This document shows, piece by piece, positions 17,773 through 27,300 of a stretch of 42,613 nucleotides of DNA (its first letter is position 1; every line of letters begins with the position of its first letter). Source of the stretch: an uncultured Cyclobacteriaceae bacterium (GTDB taxonomy: Bacteria > Bacteroidota > Bacteroidia > Cytophagales > Cyclobacteriaceae); assembly GCA_947492745.1 (NCBI GenBank), contig CANLOE010000060.1:1-42613 (forward strand), read 5' to 3'. Position numbers and translations under genes: made by a program. The notes under the pieces are model-generated. The model saw only the letters and a list, made by a program, of their open reading frames with translations, had not been told where the DNA came from and ran no database searches.

Positions 17773-20700
17773 ATGATTTTTTTCAGAAAACACCTTAGAA
17801 TCATTGCCCTATTCCTAGTGCTGGATTTTAGCATCATGCTATTGTCCTCTACTAAGGCATTTGCTTTGACCAGTGGCCCCAAGGCACCCGAGTTTTCCTC
17901 GTTTACGCCCGTCGCCACTACGGATATGGTCAACCTATTTACGGGCGACTTCAACTATAACCTACCCGTCATCGAGATTCCCGGAGCGGAAGGAGGAGGC
18001 TATGCCCTCTCCCTCTCTTACCAAAGCGGAACTACCTCAGAGCAAGAGGCTTCCTGGGTAGGATACGGCTGGTCACTGAACCCCGGGGCCATCAACCGGC
18101 ATACCAGAGGCCTACCCGATGATGCCAATGGTACTCCAGTGGACTATTACAATAAGGCAAGGCCCAACTGGACCGTAAATATGACCCACAGTACCAATCT
18201 GGAAATTTTTTCACAGAGTGAACTTGGTGACCCCAAAACCAAGGAAGAATTAAAGAAAGCAGTCAAAAAGGCCCTCGTCGATGGAGATAAGGGTTTTGAT
18301 TTCCTCAGGCTGTCGAAGTCACTGCGCTTCAACAATTACCAAGGGTTCTACCCCAGTATCGGGCTGGGACTGACGGCCAATGGACTGGCGGGTATGAACA
18401 TGAGTATCGATAACAATGGGGCGACCTTTTCTGCGGATATCAACCCTATGGGTATCTTTTCGGCATTGAGGAAAAAGAGTGCCGGATTCATGGATGCCAG
18501 CCCTGAAAAGCTCGCCAATGGATTGGAGGACAGAAGCTTTTCTGCCCGATTGAAGAACTTGAAGAACAAAACGCTTAGGTCTACTTTAGGTAGAAGTATC
18601 GGTTCCAACTATGGGATATTCACCTTTCAGGAGGCTGTGCGTCCCACCCATTTCAGTAAATACAGCGGTTTTGCCTTCCATTGGTCTTTCTCCACTCAGT
18701 TCAATCCGACTCCCTTACCTGTAGGGGTAGAACAAGGAGGACAGGGAGGATTCAGCATGCAATACAACCGATACCTCGATAGTCCAATGGGCTATGGTTA
18801 CCTGCACTCCGATAAAGCCGGAGGAGAAAGCATGATGGACTATTTTGTGGAAAAGGGTTCGGCCTTTGACAAGCGGGATGTCTTCATCGGTATCCCCTTT
18901 GCCAATCAGGACATCTTCAGTCTTACGGGAGAGGGGCTTTCAGGAGGTTTCAGGGCCTATACAGACAAAGTCGGACACTATCGCCCCAATACTAGAAAGA
19001 GCAAGATCAATATAGGTCAGATCGGATTCGAGACCATGATCGGTGTCAACAATGGTGGCGGCGTGAGAATCGGTTATGGAGAGCAAAGAAACGAAATCGG
19101 AGCCTGGTCCACCGACCTGCATACTTTTGCGGGACGGAAGCCTATATTCCGATTCAACAACGACATGGGCGGTAAAGTAGACTATACCGAAAACACGGAG
19201 AAGCAAAGCGCTATTGTGGGTTTGCAGTCCTTATTTCCCGGGTTTCGGCGTGCCAAAGCTCTTGCACCTCAATCAGAAGCGGCCCGAGGCGGGATATTCC
19301 GGCAAAAAGAAGACCGGGGACGCTCCTCTTTTATTGCCACTGAACATGCAGAGAGCAGTACACCCGACAAAATAACGGGATTTGTGGTCCATAATGAAAA
19401 TGGACTCAAATATAGCTACACCGAGCCCGTTTATGTACGCAATGAAAGCCAACTGAGCGTGGACATCAAGCATGATCATCCCAAGGAAAAGCGGTATATC
19501 GCCTTTCGTCATCTGCCCTTTTCCAACGATGACAATCAATACGCTGTGGCCAAACTCAATTCCCACGACTATCACACCGTCTATGGAGAAATCCGCAAGG
19601 AAAAATTCGCCAATACCTACTTGCTCAGTTCCATCTGTACTCCCGACTATATCGATGTGGATGCCGATACCGAAGCGACCAAGGGCCCTTCACAGAAAGA
19701 CTTTGGAGGCTGGACCAAGTTCAACTACGATACACTATATGGAGAGGGAAAGGACAAATGGTACCGCTACCGTACTCCCTACAACGGCCTTCTCTACCAG
19801 GCCAACTCCCTATCCGATACCAAAGATGACGTGGGTAGCCTCACCACAGGCGAAAAAGAAGTCAAATACCTGAAATCCATCGAGACCAATACCCATATCG
19901 CCTATTTCGTGACCAATACGAGCAGGTCGGATATAGAACAACTGAAGGGTTCCCTACGAAAACGCCCCGATGGTCTGGGAGCCGCTCCGGTGGCCGAGGG
20001 ACGTGACCCCGCCGCAGAGAAAGGCACGGCAAACAAACCTGTCCAAGGCGACACCGAACTGGAATTTCTGGAAAAAATAGTACTCTATGCCAAGGACAGG
20101 GAAGGTGCCGTACTCACCGACAGGGCACTGAAAGTGGTACGCTTCGACTACGATTGGAGCCTCGTACCGAACGTTCCCAACAATAGCAACAGCCACTATT
20201 CCTATGCAGAGAATGCAGGGAACAGTACAGATGCCAACTCCGGAAAACTCACCCTGAAAAAAGTCTGGTTCGAATACGGCGGCACGGTACCCGCAAAAGT
20301 AAGCCCTTATGAGTTTTCCTATACCTATCGCCACTCTTCGAGCGTAGATGCAGCATACCGCAGCTACTTCGAAGCCTATGATGGGCTATCGGACCTGGCA
20401 CAGAACCCCTCCTACTCCCCTTACCTGCTCAGCCCATGGGGCTATCCCATGATCAATGGTCGGGAACGAAAGGCCATGGGCATTCCCTGGATAGACCAGA
20501 GCGCCTACCTCGATGAGGCCATGGACTTCGACCCTGCCGCCTGGCAGCTCAAATCCATCAAACTCCCCTCGGGAGGGGAGATCTTCGTGCAGTACGAACA
20601 GAATGACTACGGGAGCGTACAGGATAGGCTTCCCATGGCCATGGCCAATATACTGGGGGACATTCGAGAGCAGGATGGCTACCTGCAAGGAATAGCCACA

Positions 20701-23574
20701 GGCGACCCCTCGGATGACTTCCATTCCTACCCCATCGATGTACGCGCTCTAGGAGTAAATCCAAATGATTCGGAAAAAATGGCAGCACTGGCGCAGAAAA
20801 TAGAACATTACTTCGAGACCGATAAGTCCGGAAAAAAAATCTATTTCAAATTTCTATATGCCCTGAAAGGTAGGAATCCATCACTGGATGACTGCCGCTC
20901 GGACTATATCAGTGGCTATGCCAATTTTAAGAGCGCCAGAGTAGGCTCCTTCGACCATCCGGACGGAAGTCGGGAAAACACCATTTACATCACCCTCAAG
21001 AACGACAAAGGGAAGGACGAAAACGAAAACCGTGCAGCCATACCCCGTCAGGCCTGCTATGAGCTGGTCGTCAATCAGCGCCAAGGCAAATTGGACAATG
21101 CCCTATGCGTCGAGGATACCTATGAGGCTGTCTTTGACCGGTCCGTGATCACGGCCATGCACGACAATGAAAAAGGGGGATTTGGGAAAGCGAAGAAAAT
21201 CGGCGTTGCCATTTCAGTTATCCTCGACATGGCATTTGACCCTCGCGTTATCACCTATCCTCTCCAGTCCAAGCGTTCAGTGTGCGAGGTCATCAATGCA
21301 CCACTATCTTTTTTCAAACTACCGATGTACGGAGCCAAAAAAGGGGGCGGGGTACGTGTCAAACGTCTATTGATGTACGACCCAGGGCTGGAAGCCGGTA
21401 CCGCAGCGCTCTTTGGTACCGAATACCACTACGAAAAAGAGGACGGCACCACTAGCGGGGTCGCCACTGCAGAACCCGGTGCCGCCAGGGAGGAAAACCC
21501 ATTGGTCACCTTCATAGCGAAGGATAAACAGACCTGGTTCTCCAGAATTACCGTGGGTAAGGACAAAGAGCAGAGCGAAGGACCCATAGGAGAATCCCTA
21601 CTTCCCGCAGCCAGTATCGGATACTCGCGTGTGGTGGCCCAGAACATCCATACGGGCAGGACGGGGACGGGCTACAGTATCCACGAATACCACACCGCCG
21701 AGAACTATCCTTTTGATGGCGACTATGGTGGTGTCGGAGATGAAGATCAGGGAGAAGAGGAACAGAGCCTTCCCAAATTCGATGCAAAGGGCAAAGGTGT
21801 AGAGTACACATCGCTGAACGATCAGCAAGAAATAGACCACCTCTCCCTGCCGCTGGGCATATTCAATTTATCCACCAACAAGGTATATACCGCACAGGGT
21901 TTCCGGTTCATCATCAATAGTATGCACGGACAGATGAAAAAGATGAGCCAGTACAGCGGTACCTATAGGACGGGCGTAGTGCCCGAGTCCATGGTCGCTG
22001 CACAGGATTACGAATACTATGCTCCCGGAGAGCAGGTACGCATGCTACGCTGGAGCAGGGAGAAAGGTACCTTCGAAGAATACTTTGAGGTACCCGGCAA
22101 GGAGATGGAGATCATTTTGGAATCGCGGCAGGTCAAGGATGTATCCATGGACTTCAGTTTGGAACTGGACCTTAGCTTTTCCATGCCACCTTCACCCTTT
22201 GTCAGTCTATGGCCCGCATTCAGTCATGACGACAAGCTCATCGCTACCCATGCCACGACCAAAATACTCCGCTATCCGGCCATACTCAAAAAAGTGACCA
22301 ATGTCCAGGACGGGGTCAGCAGCACCACGCATAACATCGCCTTCAATACCTCCACGGGGCAGCCCATACTGACCAAGACCGAGGACAGCTTCCACGAACT
22401 GAAACTCGCGGGCCGTCAAACCCCTCATAACGGTGCCATCTACAATTTCGAAATGCCCGCAGAGTGGGCCTATCCGAAAATGGGGCAAAAATCCAAGGAT
22501 ATCGATAATACCAATCAGCTGAACACGACCACGGCCAGTTTCACGGTCTATGGCAAGCAGCCCGACCCCGACTGGTTCCTGGACCCCAAGAATCTATTGG
22601 CAGCCAGTATACAGACCTTTTCGAACAACTGGACCGACAGCTGGAGCGACCCGGTCCTGAACCGCAAATACGGTACCGAGGCCCATATCGATGCGCTGAA
22701 TCAAGTCTGGCGTCCCAAATCCTCCTATGTCTATAAAACAGCGGAAGCCAGCTCACAAGCAGAAAAGAAAATCTATGAAAGCGGGTATTTCGATATAGAG
22801 GAGATGTTCGATTGGGAGAAAGACGAGCAGGAAGATACTCAGTGGATAAAAACGGCAGAGGTCACCAAGTACTCTCCCCATGGCAATGCCCTCGAAGAAA
22901 AGAATGTACTCGACATCTACAGTTCGGTGATCTTTGGAGAACAGTACGGCAATCACCTTCCCGTCATGGTAGCGCAGAATGCCCGACAGAACACCATCCA
23001 TTTTCAGGATTTTGAAAATAGTGGCCTGGAAAATGGTACGGCACATTCGGGCAAAGGAGCAAAGGTCCTTACGGATATACCTGTTTTCAAAAACCTGAAG
23101 GTCAGTCAACAGCTCGTCGACCAAGGTGGAGTATTGATGGTCTGGCTCAAGTTCGACCAAGGTCAAGAAGAGGAATTGGTCCTTACTACCAATGAATTTC
23201 CCCAAACACTGAATAAAGTGGCACGTACGGGTGATTGGCTGCTTTACAGTACACATATCCCCGGCAGTACCTTTGCCGATATCGGTGAGGACGCCTTCTT
23301 CGGCTGCACCATATCCGGTAAGGAAGGGACTTTTGGACAGACCATCCATATGGACGACCTACGTTTCCAGCCATGGGATGCCGAGGCCAGTTGTTATGTC
23401 TACGATCCGGACAATTTCCGTCTACTCGCCCAGTTCGATGCGCAGCATTTTGGGCTGTACTATCAGTACAATGAAGAAGGACAACTGATCCGTAAGATCA
23501 TCGAAACCGAAAGAGGGAAAAAGACCATACAGGAAACACAGTACAATACCCCGATGCAGTATAAGAAGCCATAG
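17773..23574 (+). CDS. Giant exported Rhs-related protein 1 (N-terminal type, no core)
   Basis: This is a 1933-aa protein. After a signal peptide (to about residue 32) comes the segment typical of the start of Bacteroidota Rhs/YD proteins: VNLFTGDFNYNLPVIEIPG, YALSLSYQSGTTSEQEASWV, GYGWSLNPGAINR. Long beta-rich sections follow, including WQLKSIKLPSGGEIFVQYEQ and repeated cell-wall or Rhs-like strands. The end resembles a YD unit (CYVYDPDNFRLLAQFD, YYQYNEEGQLIRKIIETERG). It lacks an Rhs core motif, a toxin tip and a T9SS C-terminal sorting domain. It is probably a surface or secreted shell component working with the two giants downstream. A comparison with the TcB/TcC split of Tc toxins is structural inference only. 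Confidence 0.85.
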   Translation: MIFFRKHLRIIALFLVLDFSIMLLSSTKAFALTSGPKAPEFSSFTPVATTDMVNLFTGDFNYNLPVIEIPGAEGGGYALSLSYQSGTTSEQEASWVGYGWSLNPGAINRHTRGLPDDANGTPVDYYNKARPNWTVNMTHSTNLEIFSQSELGDPKTKEELKKAVKKALVDGDKGFDFLRLSKSLRFNNYQGFYPSIGLGLTANGLAGMNMSIDNNGATFSADINPMGIFSALRKKSAGFMDASPEKLANGLEDRSFSARLKNLKNKTLRSTLGRSIGSNYGIFTFQEAVRPTHFSKYSGFAFHWSFSTQFNPTPLPVGVEQGGQGGFSMQYNRYLDSPMGYGYLHSDKAGGESMMDYFVEKGSAFDKRDVFIGIPFANQDIFSLTGEGLSGGFRAYTDKVGHYRPNTRKSKINIGQIGFETMIGVNNGGGVRIGYGEQRNEIGAWSTDLHTFAGRKPIFRFNNDMGGKVDYTENTEKQSAIVGLQSLFPGFRRAKALAPQSEAARGGIFRQKEDRGRSSFIATEHAESSTPDKITGFVVHNENGLKYSYTEPVYVRNESQLSVDIKHDHPKEKRYIAFRHLPFSNDDNQYAVAKLNSHDYHTVYGEIRKEKFANTYLLSSICTPDYIDVDADTEATKGPSQKDFGGWTKFNYDTLYGEGKDKWYRYRTPYNGLLYQANSLSDTKDDVGSLTTGEKEVKYLKSIETNTHIAYFVTNTSRSDIEQLKGSLRKRPDGLGAAPVAEGRDPAAEKGTANKPVQGDTELEFLEKIVLYAKDREGAVLTDRALKVVRFDYDWSLVPNVPNNSNSHYSYAENAGNSTDANSGKLTLKKVWFEYGGTVPAKVSPYEFSYTYRHSSSVDAAYRSYFEAYDGLSDLAQNPSYSPYLLSPWGYPMINGRERKAMGIPWIDQSAYLDEAMDFDPAAWQLKSIKLPSGGEIFVQYEQNDYGSVQDRLPMAMANILGDIREQDGYLQGIATGDPSDDFHSYPIDVRALGVNPNDSEKMAALAQKIEHYFETDKSGKKIYFKFLYALKGRNPSLDDCRSDYISGYANFKSARVGSFDHPDGSRENTIYITLKNDKGKDENENRAAIPRQACYELVVNQRQGKLDNALCVEDTYEAVFDRSVITAMHDNEKGGFGKAKKIGVAISVILDMAFDPRVITYPLQSKRSVCEVINAPLSFFKLPMYGAKKGGGVRVKRLLMYDPGLEAGTAALFGTEYHYEKEDGTTSGVATAEPGAAREENPLVTFIAKDKQTWFSRITVGKDKEQSEGPIGESLLPAASIGYSRVVAQNIHTGRTGTGYSIHEYHTAENYPFDGDYGGVGDEDQGEEEQSLPKFDAKGKGVEYTSLNDQQEIDHLSLPLGIFNLSTNKVYTAQGFRFIINSMHGQMKKMSQYSGTYRTGVVPESMVAAQDYEYYAPGEQVRMLRWSREKGTFEEYFEVPGKEMEIILESRQVKDVSMDFSLELDLSFSMPPSPFVSLWPAFSHDDKLIATHATTKILRYPAILKKVTNVQDGVSSTTHNIAFNTSTGQPILTKTEDSFHELKLAGRQTPHNGAIYNFEMPAEWAYPKMGQKSKDIDNTNQLNTTTASFTVYGKQPDPDWFLDPKNLLAASIQTFSNNWTDSWSDPVLNRKYGTEAHIDALNQVWRPKSSYVYKTAEASSQAEKKIYESGYFDIEEMFDWEKDEQEDTQWIKTAEVTKYSPHGNALEEKNVLDIYSSVIFGEQYGNHLPVMVAQNARQNTIHFQDFENSGLENGTAHSGKGAKVLTDIPVFKNLKVSQQLVDQGGVLMVWLKFDQGQEEELVLTTNEFPQTLNKVARTGDWLLYSTHIPGSTFADIGEDAFFGCTISGKEGTFGQTIHMDDLRFQPWDAEASCYVYDPDNFRLLAQFDAQHFGLYYQYNEEGQLIRKIIETERGKKTIQETQYNTPMQYKKP

Positions 23575-23632
23575 GACATGCAGAACAATGCCCTATACCC
23601 TACTTATCGATATCGCAACGAAAAAAGGCCAA

Positions 23633-24385
23633 ATGAAATACCCCATAAAAACGATAAAAACCATAAAAATATCCCTCGGATGCCTGCTCCTGCTCTACAG
23701 CATGGCTGCTTCGGGCCAGGGCCATTGTCTGGAAAAGCTGAAACAATACGTGAAAACGACTTCGGCCATGGGCGAACCACCGAAAGGGAAGGTCTATTAC
23801 ATGCACTACTCCATGGATACCGCCCCCGGAAAAAAAACAAATGTACGGCAACATACCGAGTCCAAGATATACCGAGGGCAGCACCGACTCTACTTCGAGA
23901 GCGAAAAAGTACAGATATACCAAGATCTCAAAGAAGCCTTTCTAGTCCTTCACCCCCTGAAAAGAATCATCTGGCACAAGGACCGGGAGGCGCTGAAACA
24001 GGTCATTCCCGATATGGGCCGGCAACAGGAATGGATACTTGAACACAGTGCGCAACAGTACTGTAGACCATTGAATGATGACAAAGAGGAAAATCCATGG
24101 CAAGCGAAATTGACCATGGATGAAACCGTCCGAAAAGAGCATGGTGTCAAAGCACTGCTTATCGATTTCAGAAAAGCTACCGGAGAACCCCTGAAAGTCA
24201 CTACCCTATATGAGGATGGGCACCAATACCTACGTCGGACCATGTACTACCACCAAGTGGACTACGATTACCGGCACAAAAGAATAGGCACGGCCCGATC
24301 TTATGTATTTTCCAAAAACAACACATTACTGCCCCGTCTGCAGGGCTACGAACTGATAGTACTTGACCCGGAACAAAACCCCTGA
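23633..24385 (+). CDS. Hypothetical exported protein in the Rhs cluster
   Basis: With the start at 23633 the protein is 250 aa with a clean signal peptide (ISLGCLLLLYSMAASGQ). The frame is open from an ATG at 23588, but that would add 15 residues before the signal, so the internal start is preferred. The mature part looks beta-rich (GKVYYMHYSMDT, HRLYFESEKVQIYQDLKEAF, YLRRTMYYHQVDYDYRHK), loosely like a LolA-type half-barrel, but I cannot assign a family. It lies between two giant genes, 3 bp from the next start. Its position suggests it assists or binds the Rhs-type chains. Confidence 0.75.
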   Translation: MKYPIKTIKTIKISLGCLLLLYSMAASGQGHCLEKLKQYVKTTSAMGEPPKGKVYYMHYSMDTAPGKKTNVRQHTESKIYRGQHRLYFESEKVQIYQDLKEAFLVLHPLKRIIWHKDREALKQVIPDMGRQQEWILEHSAQQYCRPLNDDKEENPWQAKLTMDETVRKEHGVKALLIDFRKATGEPLKVTTLYEDGHQYLRRTMYYHQVDYDYRHKRIGTARSYVFSKNNTLLPRLQGYELIVLDPEQNP

Positions 24386-24388
24386 AAA

Positions 24389-27300
24389 ATGAAGAATTAT
24401 CTAGCTATACTCGCCATACTGCTCTGTTCGGTAGCTGTAGAAGCCCAGGAGCAGTTCAGCACCATAATCGAACGGGACCGTTCCGTCCCGCTCCAAATAG
24501 GTGCACCCGAGGGGATGGAGTTCACCCTGCCCTCCTTGAGTACCGACAAGCGCATTATCGAGGGCCATGTAAAAGTAACCTTCGATACGGGCGAAGAATT
24601 TGTGGCCGTTGAAGGTGTGGAATTCGAGGCCAAAGTGACCTTCGACCTCAAGGCTTTCAAAGCTGCCACACCCCTGGACCTTTTTCAAAAAGAAGGATTG
24701 GAGCTGAGCATACAACAGGACGGACCCGAAGCCTATTTCGTAGCGGATATTTCCAAGCTTACAGAAGCAGACGGGAACGACCATGATTTTGCCTTTGACC
24801 GGTTGGAACTCACGGTCACCGCCATCACCCTACCCGATGGTCACTATCGTGATAAAATACGGCTGAACTTCCACTCGACCATAGTACTGGGACTGAAAAC
24901 AAGTACCACTACTCCCAAGATCATAGCTGCGGGGCCGATTACCGACCTACCACAACAGGGCCGGGTGCATGACATCACATGGGAAGACAGCTCACCCTTG
25001 GACTACTATCAGCTACAAGTACTGCGCCTGTACAATACAAAGGAAGCAACGGCCGAGACCGAGAACAATATCACGGCACAGCTGGATTGGAACAAGGCCA
25101 TGAGCTTCGAAGGCAAAGCGCTCCAGGGAGATGCCGCCGGCCAAAAATATTTTCGTCTGAGCATCTCCGAAGGTACGGGTATCTACGCCCTTCGGGTCAG
25201 GGCCATTGGCAATTACTATCCCGGAGGTCCTGCGGACAGCCGTAATTGGGGAACCTGGAGCCGCTACGAAGCCGATGGTACGGTCATCGAGCTGAACAGT
25301 GCCTCGCCACTCCCCTACTTCTTCTTCAAAGACCCCGAAGAAGATAAAAACTGGATCTACAGCCGTATTTTCACCGAAAACAGCCGCATCAAAGAGACCA
25401 TCTCCTATGCGGATGTCCTGCTCAACGCCCGACAGGCACAGACCTACCTGCCCTCACAGGATGTGACACTGGTCACGCAAACGGTACTGGACCACTCGGG
25501 ACGGCCCGCCCTCACCAGTATCCCCGTGCCCCTGCCCGGTCGCGCGCAGGGATACCGGGAAGGGTTCATGAAGGCCAAAGGTAAGGATACCCCCTATAGC
25601 GCGGCAGACTTCGACACCGAGGCCAATTACCTATCCCCCTCACCCACGGCACCTTTCGACTATTATACCAATAACGAGGATAAGAGCATCCCCAATGCCA
25701 TGGGCCACGGCTATACCCGTACCCTCTTCTATAACGATGCCCTCGGACGTGTACGGGAGCAATCGGGCGTAGGAGAAACACATAAGATAGGTGGAAAGAC
25801 CACCCGCTACCTCTATGCTACCGCCTCCGATGACGAACTTATCGCCCTCTTCGGGGACGAGGCACCTACAGGGGAAAGTGTCGTCAAGACAACGACTATC
25901 GACCCCAATGGAGTGGCCTCCGTCACCTATACCTCCAAGGAAGGCAACGTCATCGCCACGGCACTCACCACCAGTGATGACAATGGCAATTTGGACGGAC
26001 TCGATGAAGAAGGCAGCATCAACACCCTGCGTGTCAAAGACCGGATAAGGACCAATATCAAAATACCCGAAGGCTTTGAAGCCTCCAAACGCTTCTCGGT
26101 CGCCAGGCCGGACACCCTATCCCTCGATTACCGTATGAGCTGTACCGAGTTCGAGCAACTTTGTCAGATAGCCACACTCGACTGCAAGTTCTCCATACGC
26201 ATCGAACTCCTGCGGCTCGACGATCAGGGAGAAGTGGAAAGCAACAACCTGCTGATGGAGCAGGAACTCGGAGCAGTACCCTGTACCGGTGTGGACGGTA
26301 AGCAATATAAGCAGGTCCAAGGACCGAACGATATCCCCTTGGACCCTGGCGTATACCTCCTCAGAAAGCGGTTGTTTGCCGGAGATCCCGAGCTGGCCAC
26401 GCGTGATAACTCCGAGGAAATCAACAAACAGGTAAAACCTATCGCCAATCTCGTGGCCCTATGGTTGGAATCGATTGAAAATACGATAGAGCAAAAGGAT
26501 TTTTACCGCAGTCTGCTCGCGCTTTCCACGGCACTTTCTGACAAAAAACTGGGCGATTTCAACAACTCACCACGGCAGTCCACCTTTCCCGTAGTGGGAC
26601 TCAATCAGAGTTTCATCGATGCGGTGGACGGTCGAAAAAATGATAGCGATTATTCCCTGACTATTTTTCCCGCAGATTTCGATGAGAGTACTATCGCCGA
26701 AGGAAAGCAGCCCTCCGATTTCCTCTTGGTCACCCCCTGTTGCCCTATAACCATCCCTATTGACTGGATTCCCGAACCCGACCTCTCTGTAGCTGAACCC
26801 GAAGATGGAAATGATAACGATATCCTCAGCCCCGTCAATACTCGACTACTGGTGGACCCGGAGGCAGTGGACCCTCCGGTGAAGGAATTCTCTCCCGACT
26901 TTGAAGGGCACATGATAGCCTTCTTCGAAGAGTGTGAAATTCCGGGAATCATGGATAAAATCTATAGCGAATACATGCCCGGATGGGAGAAGAAAGGCAC
27001 CTTCAACCTCATGGTATACCATATGCTGAACGACAAATACAGGACAGGCAACAAGGACAACCTAGAACCGCAGGGCACCGTCCAATACCAAGCAGAAGAA
27101 CTGCTGAACTGCTGGAACGCCCAACTGAGCCAGCTCAAAGATGAACTCTGTGGTCAATTTGACTTCGATGCAGCCAAGGGCCCTTTGAACATCTCCTCCG
27201 CCTACGATGAAAAACATTCGGAAGCGAATGGTGAAGAGAAGGAAACGCACGATAACATTTTCGACAAGAGCTTCGAAAAAACCTTTTTCCTCATCAAGTG